From Halomonas litopenaei (lineage in GTDB: Bacteria > Pseudomonadota > Gammaproteobacteria > Pseudomonadales > Halomonadaceae), in contig NZ_JAEKJT010000001.1 of NCBI RefSeq assembly GCF_017303055.1, positions 434,001-498,000 of the forward strand: a stretch of 64,000 nucleotides of DNA, read 5' to 3'. The notes beneath the pieces were generated by a model that was not told where the DNA came from, did no database searches, and saw only the letters and a program-made list of their open reading frames with translations. Shown in pieces: positions 1-8,453 of the stretch; positions within the stretch are counted from its first letter, which is position 1; every line of letters starts with the position of its first letter. The position numbers were made by a program, and so were the translations under genes.

Positions 1-837
1 GAAATGCACCTTGGCGGCGAGCCCCAGTGCCATCACCTGGGCTTCCAAGTGTCGGCGTTCGGAGCCATCACCAATGATGACGAGGTCGTGCTCAAGGCCC
101 TGGTTCACGGCCAGGTGGTAGGCCGCAATCAGGCGCTGTTGGTTCTTCACCGGTACCAGGCGCGCGACGTGTAGCAGATAGGGTTTGTGTAGGTGCAAGT
201 CCTTATCGGCGGTGGCCATTCGCCTGATCGAGGGTATAGGGACCGCATTGTAAAGAATCTCGCCACGCAGCGGTGTGACGCCCTGGCGCTCCAGGTATTG
301 ACCTACTTCCTTCTCGACTCCGCGAGAGACAAACAGCAGCTTCTTATCCTGGTAGAGCGCTCGTGCCAGCCAGCGACCCTTTGCATTAGCGGGGAAGCGT
401 CCGGTGACCGCTTCTACCACGCGCCAGGTGCGCTCATCGTCAAAGGCCCAGAGGTTCTCGAAGGCGCCCTGACCCCGTATCAGTATCAAGTCAAAGTGTC
501 CATATGTGTCCTCCAGCTCACCAACGTAGCGCTGGAATTCCTGAGAGCAGCGCTTGCCCCGCCAGATAAAGCCAGACTGCTTGATAAGTGGGGTCAGTAG
601 CAGCTTGTCGGCCAGATGACACAGTCGACCCAACCCCTTGCGGCTGGCTCTGTCCACGTCATGGTGGTGAGTCTGGAAGGGGGCATACGAGGGGAGAGCG
701 CTGGCCCCTTTCAGCACCAGCAGGTGCGCCTCGTGTCCTGCGCTATCCAGCGCGGTCGCCAGGGTTTTGGTGGCCTGTTCGATACCGCCGATGCCCATAC
801 GTCGCAGCACTAGTAGAACGCGCTTTTTATCTGCCAT
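1..837 (-). CDS. Glycosyltransferase family 4 (GT-B fold), C-terminus cut by the window edge
   Basis: Reading the minus strand from an ATG at 837 gives 279 open codons running off the left edge. The N-terminus (MADKKRVLLVLRRMGIGG) is a typical GT4 opening: a beta strand followed by the glycine-rich loop MGIGGIEQ. The segment near residue 205 (HVARLVPVKNQQRLIAAYHLA) is the start of the C-terminal donor-binding Rossmann domain. It should transfer a sugar to an LPS or exopolysaccharide acceptor at the cytoplasmic face of the inner membrane. It is clearly paralogous to the divergent glycosyltransferase at 1162: both carry an RGxGxFE segment followed by a VSxGV segment. The catalytic EX7E region lies outside the window, so donor and acceptor cannot be inferred. 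Confidence 0.85.
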   Translation of the reverse strand, partial: MADKKRVLLVLRRMGIGGIEQATKTLATALDSAGHEAHLLVLKGASALPSYAPFQTHHHDVDRASRKGLGRLCHLADKLLLTPLIKQSGFIWRGKRCSQEFQRYVGELEDTYGHFDLILIRGQGAFENLWAFDDERTWRVVEAVTGRFPANAKGRWLARALYQDKKLLFVSRGVEKEVGQYLERQGVTPLRGEILYNAVPIPSIRRMATADKDLHLHKPYLLHVARLVPVKNQQRLIAAYHLAVNQGLEHDLVIIGDGSERRHLEAQVMALGLAAKVHF

Positions 838-1161
838 CTTTCACCGCCTAGCCTGGTAGGGCTTTCCTTGTGTCAGAACCTATGCGGCTGGCCAGCCCAG
901 ACGTTTCGTTTGGCTCTCGCCACAAAGTGTTCCTACTGCAAAGTCTAGCAAGCCCGCAGGGGGGCGCGTCTCGGTGGACGGAGGTCTTCGCGTGTTTCAG
1001 CAAATTCACATATAGCGAGTCAGCGTTTGGTTGAAAGCGGTGGTGTAGCGGATGCTGGCAGTACCGCGAGCCGTGAGTGTTCGGCAGGAAGGCTCGATCA
1101 CGCATAGTGATCTGTGTTCTCATTAGCCTCTTTTCGTTGGCAGGTGGACAAGGCGCCTTTC
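838..1161. promoter_or_regulatory. Divergent intergenic region between two glycosyltransferase genes
   Basis: This 324-base gap separates two divergent genes and must hold both promoters, but I see no convincing -35/-10 pair. The clearest element is an inverted repeat GATCAC-GCATA-GTGATC at 1096-1112, about 50 bases before the start at 1162; it could be an operator or a small hairpin. No ORF here looks real. Confidence 0.4.
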
Positions 1162-2301
1162 ATGAGAACGCTGGTGGTAGTGAGATCGCTCAAGATGGGC
1201 GGTATGGAGAGGGTGGCCGTCAACCTGGCAGACGCCTTCCATGAGGCTGGCCATGAAAGCCATCTGGTCAGTTTTCGCAAGGTGAAACGACCCCTGGCTC
1301 CGGAGCACGAAGGTGTGACGGTGCACTATCTGCCACTGCAGCAGCGTAACCGCCTGACGCTGATTGGTTATGGTCTTGAGGTGATCGCTCGCTTGATTCT
1401 CAATCCGTTGCTGGGCAGGGCGCTGTTCCTGGGCAATGGGATCATGGGTGGTGTCGTGTTTCGCCACTGGCTGAAGCGTTTCGAGAAGCAGTACGGCAAG
1501 GTGGATCGCATCGTGTTTCGGGGCATCGGAACCTTCGAACTGGTGTGGAGTTTTAGCGACAAGCGGGCTCGCTACGTGTTGGAGAACATCTTTCACCTGA
1601 AAGGGACGAGCCGGCGCAGAATGCTGTTTGCACGCTGTCTGTATCACCGCCGGGACCTCGTCGCGGTGTCGGAAGGGGTGGCCGACAGCCTGCGTGAAGC
1701 GCAAGCGCTGTGGAAGTTTCGGCCTCGCTCCTTGACGGTGATTCCGAACCCTTGCCCCATTCGTGCCATTCGCAGGTCAATGCACGAGCACAATCCGCAG
1801 ATACCGGAGCAACCCTACCTGCTGAATGTGGCCAGGCTGGTACCCGCCAAGGGCCATGACTTGCTGCTGCGTGCCTATGCCTTGTCAGAAACCCAGATGC
1901 CGCTGGTGCTGGTGGGCGATGGGCAGAAGCGTGAAGCGCTGGAATGCTTGGCGGAAGAACTGGGTATTGCTGAGCGGGTCATCTTTGCTGGTAACCAGCA
2001 GAATCCCTACCCGTGGATGCATCGGGCCAGACTTTTCGTATTGAGCTCTCGCTTTGAAGGTATGGGCATTGTGCTTTTCGAGGCGCTGGCTTGCGGAACG
2101 CCTGTGCTGTCAGTGGACTGCCCTGGCGGTGTGCGGCAGATTCTCAAGGGGGAGCTTGAGACTTGCCTGGTAGAGAGAGATGCTTCGTCACTGGCGGAGG
2201 GGATCAACCAGGCATTGGCGAGCCCGAAGCCGGCCATCCGCGATGCTTGGCTCCAGGACTTTATGCCGGAGAGAGTGGCAGCCGCCTTTATAGATAAGTG
2301 A
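1162..2301 (+). CDS. Glycosyltransferase family 4
   Basis: A 379-residue GT-B glycosyltransferase. The N-terminus (MRTLVVVRSLKMGGMERVA) has the GT4 glycine-rich loop. The C-terminal half begins at LLNVARLVPAKGHDLLLRAY, and SSRFEGMGIVLFEALACGTP is the EX7E-type nucleotide-sugar binding motif with its two glutamates. I chose the ATG at 1162 because AAGG lies about 8 bases upstream and the conserved first strand begins there; the frame is also open from a GTG at 1114, which has no such support. Neighbours are a divergent paralogue and a convergent LPS kinase, so a role in LPS core or capsule assembly is likely. The sugar specificity cannot be read from sequence. Confidence 0.88.
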   Translation: MRTLVVVRSLKMGGMERVAVNLADAFHEAGHESHLVSFRKVKRPLAPEHEGVTVHYLPLQQRNRLTLIGYGLEVIARLILNPLLGRALFLGNGIMGGVVFRHWLKRFEKQYGKVDRIVFRGIGTFELVWSFSDKRARYVLENIFHLKGTSRRRMLFARCLYHRRDLVAVSEGVADSLREAQALWKFRPRSLTVIPNPCPIRAIRRSMHEHNPQIPEQPYLLNVARLVPAKGHDLLLRAYALSETQMPLVLVGDGQKREALECLAEELGIAERVIFAGNQQNPYPWMHRARLFVLSSRFEGMGIVLFEALACGTPVLSVDCPGGVRQILKGELETCLVERDASSLAEGINQALASPKPAIRDAWLQDFMPERVAAAFIDK

Positions 2302-2400
2302 GCGTCAGTGAATCAGAGAAGGTTTGGCGAGACACTGGTGCTGCATCGGAAGTGGTGGGAGAAGGCGTAAGCTTAAAGAGCAGCGGACTGTAGGGCAGGC

Positions 2401-2472
2401 ATAGTAAAGCAAGCAATAGTAAAGGACCGAAAAGTAAGGGAACCAAGAAATGAGCGGAGCCACCGAAAAGTA
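2401..2472. repeat. Short direct repeats in a convergent intergenic gap
   Basis: Between the stop codons at 2301 and 2485 the sequence is purine-rich and holds two 9-base copies of ATAGTAAAG (2401-2409, 2416-2424) and two 10-base copies of CCGAAAAGTA (2427-2436, 2463-2472). No stem-loop terminator is visible. The repeats may be incidental. Confidence 0.4.
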
Positions 2473-2484
2473 GTACCGCAGATG

Positions 2485-3219
2485 CTACGGGCTGTCGTGG
2501 CTTTGGTCGCTCCCGAAGATCTTTAAGTAATCCGCCACACGGCTGGTAACTTCAGCCCGGTTGTCTTCCCCACGTAGCTTGCCCGCGGTGAGTGACGTCG
2601 CGATGGCGCGCCATTTGTGCTGCGCTTGTCGTGGCAGTCGGCGGACATGGGCATCTACCCACACCAGCGCTCCGGAGGGGGCAATAAGCAGGTTGTTGAA
2701 GTGCAGGTCGCGGTGCACAAAACCGGCTTCTGCCAGTTGGGCCACCTCCCGGCTGAACCGATCCAGAAAGTCAGCTCGTTGACTCGGTGTAAACGCCTCG
2801 AATGCATCGCCGCCAGATACCGCTCCTTCCACTCGTTCCATCAATAGCAGCGACGCGTTGCGATTGCCTGGGTTCAGGCTGATGCCCCATCCATGGCAGC
2901 GGGGTGTGGTCAGCCCGGCGTTGTCCAGAATACGCATGCTCAGGTATTCCTTTCGCGCGTCTGACTGGGCCAGCCAGCGTTTCTCGAGGTAGTCGCGGGT
3001 CAACCATTTGAAGGGCTCGAGCGTCTTCGAGAACTTGTCCGCTACCACCTTGGCTAGAATCCTGCCGTCCTCAGAGACGAAGAAGCGACTGGAGCCCACT
3101 GCCTCGAACGCTTCCGTCGTGGTTGTCTGGGACAGAGCAAGGCGCTCGGGCAGGCCCTGTGTATGAAACATCAGGTAGCGGCGGCGACGATCGTTAAAGG
3201 GAATATCCAGCAGTTGCAT
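2485..3219 (-). CDS. WaaP/RfaP-like lipopolysaccharide kinase
   Basis: A 244-residue protein-kinase-like fold. The catalytic loop FVHRDLHFNN is at residues 168-176 (HRD at 169-171) and the metal-binding Asp sits in VWVDAHVRR (about 189), both characteristic of the Kdo/WaaP family of sugar kinases that phosphorylate heptose or Kdo in the LPS inner core. No signal peptide or membrane span is visible, consistent with a cytoplasmic enzyme. The gene starts 4 bases after the stop of the upstream glycosyltransferase on the same strand, so the two are almost certainly cotranscribed. WaaP proper, InaA-like and other small kinases share this motif set; the position in a glycosyltransferase cluster favours an LPS substrate. 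Confidence 0.82.
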   Translation of the reverse strand: MQLLDIPFNDRRRRYLMFHTQGLPERLALSQTTTTEAFEAVGSSRFFVSEDGRILAKVVADKFSKTLEPFKWLTRDYLEKRWLAQSDARKEYLSMRILDNAGLTTPRCHGWGISLNPGNRNASLLLMERVEGAVSGGDAFEAFTPSQRADFLDRFSREVAQLAEAGFVHRDLHFNNLLIAPSGALVWVDAHVRRLPRQAQHKWRAIATSLTAGKLRGEDNRAEVTSRVADYLKIFGSDQSHDSP

Positions 3220-3223
3220 GGTG

Positions 3224-4333
3224 TTACGCCTGCTTGCTGACGTGCAGGGATTCGAACTTCGGCAGCACGTTCTCTTTCAGGAACTGCTGGTAGTGGCGGG
3301 GCTCGATTGTGACGGGAGCCGAGGCCATGCGGGCCATGGCATTGGCTAGCCCATCTTCATCCTCGCGGTCGATCAGAAAGTCGCTGAGTTCCTGGGTCAG
3401 GATCTCCTTTGGGCCGCTGGGGCAGTCAACGCTGATCACCGGCGTGTGCAACAACAGCGCTTCAATCAACACTCGTGGCAGCCCCTCGGCGTCAGAGGTC
3501 AGCACCATCGCCAGAGCGTGGCGAATAAAGGCGTAGGGGTTGGCGGTATACCCGAGCAGATGTACGTGTTCACCAAGGGATAATTCGTCGATCAGCGCCT
3601 TCACCGTCGCCTCGTTCTCCGGCTTGCCTTTGCCCAGCAGCACCAACGGCATGGTGAGCCCGTGTTCATCACGTGCCTTGCGGTAGGCCCGCAGCAGTCT
3701 GTCCTGGCGTTTCCGGGGCTCGATGGCCGCCACGGACAGCAGGTACTCCCCCTGGCGGATGCCTGCCGGTAGGGTCAGCGTCTCCGCCGCCATCTCGACA
3801 AACGGCTCGCGCTCGTATGGGTTATAGATGGGGATAATGGTCTCGGCCTTGAGGTCGACGACGTTCTCCAGGTTTTCCTTGACCCCCTGGGACACCGCAA
3901 TGACCTTGCGACCGCCGTAGAAGCGTCTCACCTTGTCGAAGGCCTTCTCCCTGGCCTCTGGCTGGCTGAACTTGGCACTGACGTCGGACTTGATCCAGAA
4001 GTACAGGTTGTCCCAGTCCAGATGTCGCGTGATCTTGTCGCAGGAGCAGGAAATCACGACCTCTGGTCGCCAGGCGTCCAGGGCTTTGCCTATCTTGCGG
4101 GCCTGCCATTTCTCGGTCAGCGTGGTGGAGGTCGCCTTGGTAAAGCGCGTGACCACTGCCAGGTTTTCGATATCGAGGCCCGGCGGCAGGCGATGTTCCA
4201 CCTTGTCGCGCAGCGTGAAGACCTTGACCGCATGGCCGCGCTGGCGCAGCTGGTCCGCCGTGTACAGCAGGGACTTCTGGGCACCGCCCCCATAAAGGTC
4301 TTCAATGACAAAGGCGATGCGCTGTGATTTCAC
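3224..4333 (-). CDS. Glycosyltransferase family 4
   Basis: A 369-residue GT-B enzyme if started at the GTG at 4333, which has AGGAG 6 bases upstream (4340-4344 on the complement). The frame is open to an ATG at 4390 but that extension looks non-coding. The N-terminus (RIAFVIEDLYGGGAQKSLL) is the GT4 acceptor-domain loop; YLLSVAAIEPRKRQDRLLRA opens the donor domain and SDAEGLPRVLIEALLLHTP is the EX7E motif. It belongs to the Amuc/WaaG-like GT4 superfamily, but I cannot name the linkage. It is the promoter-proximal gene of a two-gene unit with the WaaP-like kinase, pointing to LPS core synthesis. Confidence 0.87.
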   Translation of the reverse strand: MKSQRIAFVIEDLYGGGAQKSLLYTADQLRQRGHAVKVFTLRDKVEHRLPPGLDIENLAVVTRFTKATSTTLTEKWQARKIGKALDAWRPEVVISCSCDKITRHLDWDNLYFWIKSDVSAKFSQPEAREKAFDKVRRFYGGRKVIAVSQGVKENLENVVDLKAETIIPIYNPYEREPFVEMAAETLTLPAGIRQGEYLLSVAAIEPRKRQDRLLRAYRKARDEHGLTMPLVLLGKGKPENEATVKALIDELSLGEHVHLLGYTANPYAFIRHALAMVLTSDAEGLPRVLIEALLLHTPVISVDCPSGPKEILTQELSDFLIDREDEDGLANAMARMASAPVTIEPRHYQQFLKENVLPKFESLHVSKQA

Positions 4334-4453
4334 GGTTGGCTCCTGCAACGGGTGGGTCTCGCGTGCTGATGTCGACGCGAATGCTAGCACATCTGAGTTG
4401 GAGCAGCTGAAGGCAAGGGCGCCTCAGATGCTGCTTTCATTCGAGTTCCAAGG

Positions 4454-4483
4454 CTGCCAAGAAGACATAGCACAGCGTACAAT
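4454..4483 (+). promoter_or_regulatory. Candidate sigma-70 promoter for the epimerase gene
   Basis: CTGCCA (4454-4459), an 18-base spacer and TACAAT (4478-4483) lie about 28 bases before the ATG at 4511. The -10 matches five of six consensus bases, the -35 four of six. AGGTGAG follows as ribosome binding site. Sequence match only. Confidence 0.4.
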
Positions 4484-4510
4484 GTTGCCGACTACTTTTT
4501 AGGTGAGTGT

Positions 4511-5509
4511 ATGAAGATTCTCGTTACTGGCGCTGCAGGGTTTATCGGGCACGCTGTGGTCAAGAAGTTGAGTGGGTTAGGACATGATCTTGTCGGCATT
4601 GACAACCTCAACGATTACTACGACGTAGCGCTCAAGGAGGCCCGCCTCAAGGACTTGAGCAACTGCACAGATTTCAGGTTCGAGAGGCTGGACATAGCGG
4701 ATCGTGCTGGAGTGGCCGCGCTTTTTGAGCGAGAGGGCTTCCAGCGCGTGATTCACCTAGCGGCTCAAGCGGGGGTTCGCTACTCCTTGGAGAACCCGCA
4801 TGCTTATGCCGATGCCAACCTTGTGGGGCATCTCAATATCCTGGAAGGATGCCGTCACAGCCGGGTAGAGCATCTGGTCTATGCCTCGTCCAGCTCGGTG
4901 TACGGTGCCAACGACAAGGTCCCCTTTGCGACTGACGACGATGTGGACCATCCCATCAGCCTGTATGCGGCCACCAAGAAGGCCAACGAGCTGATGTCCC
5001 ACACCTATTCCCACCTGTATGACCTGCCGACCACCGGGCTGCGGTTCTTTACCGTCTATGGCCCCTGGGGGCGTCCCGACATGGCCCTGTTCAAGTTCAC
5101 GCGGGCGGTGCTAAACGGCGAAGCCATGGAGGTCTACAACCACGGCCAGATGTCTCGCGACTTTACCTATATTGACGATATCGTCGAGGGGATCGTGCGC
5201 GTGCTGGAGGTGGTGCCGACGCCAAGAGGTAGCACCGAGGTCACTACGGACACCGCGTCTGCGCCCTACGCCCTGTACAACATCGGTCACGGTAGCCCGG
5301 TATCACTCATGGACTTTGTGCGCGCCATCGAGAAGGCGACGGGCAAGCAGGCCATCTGTGATTACAAGGACATGCAGCCGGGCGACGTGCCCCGTACCTG
5401 GGCGGATACCGATGCCCTCTATCAGGCTACAGGGTATAAGCCCCGGGTGCAGGTAGAAGAGGGCGTACGTCACTTCGTTGAGTGGTATCGCGACTTCTAT
5501 CGCGTTTAG
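4511..5509 (+). CDS. NAD-dependent epimerase, UDP-glucuronate 4-epimerase-like
   Basis: A 332-residue extended short-chain dehydrogenase. The NAD-binding motif GAAGFIG is at residues 7-13 and the catalytic Tyr-Lys pair is YAATK (Y152, K156) with a preceding serine run (YASSSSVYG). The opening GIDNLNDYYDVALKEARL is typical of UDP-glucuronate 4-epimerases (CapI/LpsL type), which interconvert UDP-GlcA and UDP-GalA. The neighbour 300 bases downstream is ugd, which makes UDP-GlcA, so the two form a short pathway to UDP-galacturonate for LPS or exopolysaccharide. UDP-glucose 4-epimerase or dTDP-glucose dehydratase are less likely given the DNLNDYYD signature. Confidence 0.87.
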   Translation: MKILVTGAAGFIGHAVVKKLSGLGHDLVGIDNLNDYYDVALKEARLKDLSNCTDFRFERLDIADRAGVAALFEREGFQRVIHLAAQAGVRYSLENPHAYADANLVGHLNILEGCRHSRVEHLVYASSSSVYGANDKVPFATDDDVDHPISLYAATKKANELMSHTYSHLYDLPTTGLRFFTVYGPWGRPDMALFKFTRAVLNGEAMEVYNHGQMSRDFTYIDDIVEGIVRVLEVVPTPRGSTEVTTDTASAPYALYNIGHGSPVSLMDFVRAIEKATGKQAICDYKDMQPGDVPRTWADTDALYQATGYKPRVQVEEGVRHFVEWYRDFYRV

Positions 5510-5808
5510 GGAAAGACTGCAGAAACGCCGGCGCTGATGATGCCCTACGTTGCTGGAGGCTCGATCGCTTCACCTATTAGGCATATTCCCCGGGAGCTTA
5601 AGTTTAAGGGGCTTTGGTCTCTTGGGGTCGGCACGGGGGAAGGGGCCTGGCGTGGCGCCCGGTTTACTGGTGCCTGCCGAGCTAGTTGCCGTGACGACAC
5701 CGCTAGGGATGTCTCCCCATTGATGTAGGCCTGGCTTTTGCTGTGCCAAATCTATGCCGAGGTTGCTATCCTTGGCCGATCAACCAAGCAGTGAGTGAGT
5801 AGCAAGGA
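5510..5808. other. Intergenic region before ugd
   Basis: This 299-base gap carries no ORF with coding character (the frame 5537-5728 has no family signature and no ribosome site). I looked for a JUMPstart/ops element, common before polysaccharide operons, and found none convincing. A promoter for ugd is expected here but not identified. Confidence 0.4.
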
Positions 5809-7152
5809 ATGAAGATCACCATTTTTGGCACCGGTTACGTGGGACTGGTCACAGGGACCTGCCTGGCAGACGTCGGCCACGATGTCGTGTGCATGGACGT
5901 GGACGAAAACAAGATCGCTCGCTTGGAAGGTGGTGAGATTCCCATTTTCGAGCCAGGCCTCGAGCCGATGGTCAAGGCCAACGTGGCGGCGGGGCGACTG
6001 GTCTTTACGACAGATGCCAAGACGGCAGTGGACCACGGCACCCTGCAATTTATCGCTGTCGGCACGCCGCCGGACGAAGACGGCAGTGCGGATCTTCAGT
6101 ATGTGCTGGCGGTGGCCAAGACCATCGGTGAGCATATGCAGGATGACAAGGTGGTGGTGGACAAATCCACCGTACCGGTCGGCACCGCCGACAAGGTCAA
6201 GGCCATGGTGCAGTCCCAGCTCGATGCCCGCGGCGTGGCGTTAAACGTGGACGTGTGTTCCAACCCCGAGTTTCTGAAGGAAGGCGCCGCTGTCGAGGAT
6301 TTCTCCCACGGGGCACGTATCGTGGTGGGTACGGATTCCGACAAGGTCAAGCAGCTGATGCGGGAATGCTACTCCCCGTATATCCGCCTGCAGGAAAAGC
6401 TGATGTTTATGGACGTGCGCGCGGCGGAGCTGACCAAGTACGCCGCCAATGCCATGTTGGCCACCAAGATCAGCTTTATGAACGAGATCGCCAACCTGGC
6501 AGAGCGCCTGGGAGCGGACGTGGAGCAGGTGCGCCGTGGTATCGGCAGCGACCCGCGCATTGGCTACCACTTTATCTACCCCGGCTGTGGCTACGGCGGT
6601 TCCTGCTTCCCCAAGGATGTACAGGCTCTGGAGCGCACCGCCCGTGAGGTCAGCTACCAGGCCGAGCTGCTTGGCGCGGTCGAGGCGGTTAATAACCGCC
6701 AGAAGCAGACGCTATTTACCAAACTGGCCAATGCCTTTGATGGGGATCTAACGGGGCGCACCATCGCCGTGTGGGGGCTTTCCTTCAAGCCCAACACCGA
6801 CGATATGCGTGATGCGCCTAGCCGCACCCTGATGGAGGCCCTGTGGCAAGCCGGTGCCAAGGTCCAGGCGTATGATCCTGAAGCCATGCGTGAAGCCCGC
6901 CGCATCTACGGCGAGCGTGAAGACCTGATGCTGGCGGGGGACCGTATCCAGGCAGTGAAAGGCGCGGACGCCCTGGTGATCTGCACCGAGTGGAAGGAGT
7001 TTCGCTCCGTGGACTTCAGCTGGTTGAAGGAACAGCTGGCAATGCCAGTATTGATCGATGGCCGCAACCTTTACGACCCGGATATCGTGCGCCAGGCTGG
7101 ATTGATGTACTTCGCAGTAGGGCGGGGCGACTCGCTGGTTGAGGCGAGTTGA
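5809..7152 (+). CDS. ugd: UDP-glucose 6-dehydrogenase
   Basis: A 447-residue UDP-glucose/GDP-mannose dehydrogenase family enzyme that oxidises UDP-glucose to UDP-glucuronate with two NAD+. The N-terminal Rossmann motif GTGYVG spans residues 7-12, the catalytic cysteine is C266 in the signature GGSCFPKD, and the C-terminal domain contains the [13 protein letters not shown] motif. Length is normal for the family. AAGGA about 3 bases before the ATG acts as ribosome site. It follows the epimerase on the same strand and ends just before a strong bidirectional terminator, so it closes the polysaccharide block. GDP-mannose dehydrogenase is the main alternative, but the Ugd-type C-terminal motif and the neighbouring epimerase favour Ugd. 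Confidence 0.94.
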   Translation: MKITIFGTGYVGLVTGTCLADVGHDVVCMDVDENKIARLEGGEIPIFEPGLEPMVKANVAAGRLVFTTDAKTAVDHGTLQFIAVGTPPDEDGSADLQYVLAVAKTIGEHMQDDKVVVDKSTVPVGTADKVKAMVQSQLDARGVALNVDVCSNPEFLKEGAAVEDFSHGARIVVGTDSDKVKQLMRECYSPYIRLQEKLMFMDVRAAELTKYAANAMLATKISFMNEIANLAERLGADVEQVRRGIGSDPRIGYHFIYPGCGYGGSCFPKDVQALERTAREVSYQAELLGAVEAVNNRQKQTLFTKLANAFDGDLTGRTIAVWGLSFKPNTDDMRDAPSRTLMEALWQAGAKVQAYDPEAMREARRIYGEREDLMLAGDRIQAVKGADALVICTEWKEFRSVDFSWLKEQLAMPVLIDGRNLYDPDIVRQAGLMYFAVGRGDSLVEAS

Positions 7153-7261
7153 GGCGAGTTTAGATTGGCTGAGGCAAGTAAGATGGCTGAGGTTGGCCTG
7201 AGGCTGGTCGCGGCATAGCAGCCCCCTGACCTTGCTCCCATAAACCGTCCGAGCCAGATAA

Positions 7262-7298
7262 AAAACCGCCCCGCAGGCCAAGCCTGCGGGGCGGTTTT
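7262..7298. terminator. Strong bidirectional intrinsic terminator
   Basis: A 17-bp perfect stem (arms 7262-7278 and 7282-7298) with a 3-base loop is flanked by A-run and T-run ends (AAAA...TTTT), so it can stop transcription from ugd on the plus strand and wzz on the minus strand. Confidence 0.9.
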
Positions 7299-7352
7299 CG
7301 TTGATGGTGCTGCGGGCCCCTTAACTTAATTGCCTCTTGGCTTATGAGCCTG

Positions 7353-8156
7353 TCAGCCGCGCTGCTGGGAGGCCTTGCGCACGGTGCCGGCAAACTCTGC
7401 AATAAAGGCGGCCATCACGGCCAGCATGCCACCCAACACAATCGCCAGTGCCAAGATCAAGGCCTTGCTGATGCCCACCGGCTCACGGCCCTGGGCTGCG
7501 ACGCGCTGAATGTGGCCTTCCGCCAAATAAGTCAGTTCCTGCTCCACGTTGAAGCGCTTGTCCGTGTAGCTGGCGACCAACTCAGCGGCGCTTTCCAACG
7601 TAGAGTTCTGGGCAGCTTCAAGACTGGCGTTGGTGGTTTCCAACTGCTGCTCCAGGGTGGCGCGGCGCTTTTCAAGCAGGCGGTCCTGGTCGGCTTTTAC
7701 CTCATCGAGTACCGCCTGGTGGTATTCCTTCACCAGGTCTGCATTGGCTTCGTCGGTCTCGGAAGAAATGGTAAGGAAGGCCACATTGTCCGGCGCTTCA
7801 GCCTCGGTCTCGAATCCGAGTCTTTCGATGCCGTTCTCTTCGATCAGGCGGTTCGACACCACATCGAAGTAGTAGTTGTCGATTCTTGCCACAACGCTTT
7901 GGGGGCTTTCCAGTGTACCCACGCCAGATCCGTTATGCGGCTGGCGCTCGGCTACGTTGTAGATGGACACATAGCGATAGGTGTCGGTCTTGCTCAGGGC
8001 GAACGCTAGCGCTGCCAGCACGACGACCAGAAAGATCACCGCCATCATCTTCCAACGGCGAACCAGGATGAGCGCGATATCTACCAGGGATATCTCATCA
8101 TCCGCAGGCGGCCTGGGGAAGTAGTGCTCTGGGGGCTGGGTGGGGGTGTTGGTCAT
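7353..8156 (-). CDS. Wzz-family polysaccharide chain-length regulator
   Basis: A 267-residue inner-membrane protein with the Wzz layout: a short cytoplasmic N-terminus, a first membrane segment at about residues 35-55, a long periplasmic helical domain rich in Gln/Glu/Ala, and a second membrane segment near the C-terminus (ALILALAIVLGGMLAVMAAF) followed by a short basic tail. The family sets the modal length of O-antigen or exopolysaccharide made by the Wzy pathway. I chose the ATG at 8156 because AAGGA lies about 10 bases upstream; the frame continues to 8216 without support. No tyrosine-kinase domain is fused, so it is the Wzz rather than the Wzc class. No wzy or wzx is in the window. Confidence 0.88.
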   Translation of the reverse strand: MTNTPTQPPEHYFPRPPADDEISLVDIALILVRRWKMMAVIFLVVVLAALAFALSKTDTYRYVSIYNVAERQPHNGSGVGTLESPQSVVARIDNYYFDVVSNRLIEENGIERLGFETEAEAPDNVAFLTISSETDEANADLVKEYHQAVLDEVKADQDRLLEKRRATLEQQLETTNASLEAAQNSTLESAAELVASYTDKRFNVEQELTYLAEGHIQRVAAQGREPVGISKALILALAIVLGGMLAVMAAFIAEFAGTVRKASQQRG

Positions 8157-8453
8157 TGCCGTGTGGTCCTTGCTGGTACATCGCTGTGAAAAGCGTGACG
8201 GATGGCGAAGTGTCATGCTTCCTACCTGGCTTTTGGATTGCTCGACCCATCAGGCGGAAGTTAGTAGCTGAGGATACAGAAGCCGCCGTCCGGCGCAAGC
8301 GCGTTGACGACTAAGTAAAGGTATAACGCAGGTTTGAGGAGCAGGGGGAGAGTCGTACGCGGCGAGCCAGATGGGAGCCATCTCGTACAAAGCGTCGCAT
8401 CGTCTCACTCGTTCTCTAGCTTGTTCCAGCGCTACGCGACTGTCATATGGCGT

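Noticed and set aside
1114..1161. GTG start 48 bases upstream for the glycosyltransferase at 1162
   Set aside because: No ribosome site, while the ATG at 1162 has AAGG and begins the conserved domain.
5537..5728. 63-codon frame between epimerase and ugd
   Set aside because: No ribosome site, no family signature and poor coding character.
5510..5808. JUMPstart/ops antitermination element before ugd
   Set aside because: I searched by eye for the GGCGGTAG core and found no convincing match.
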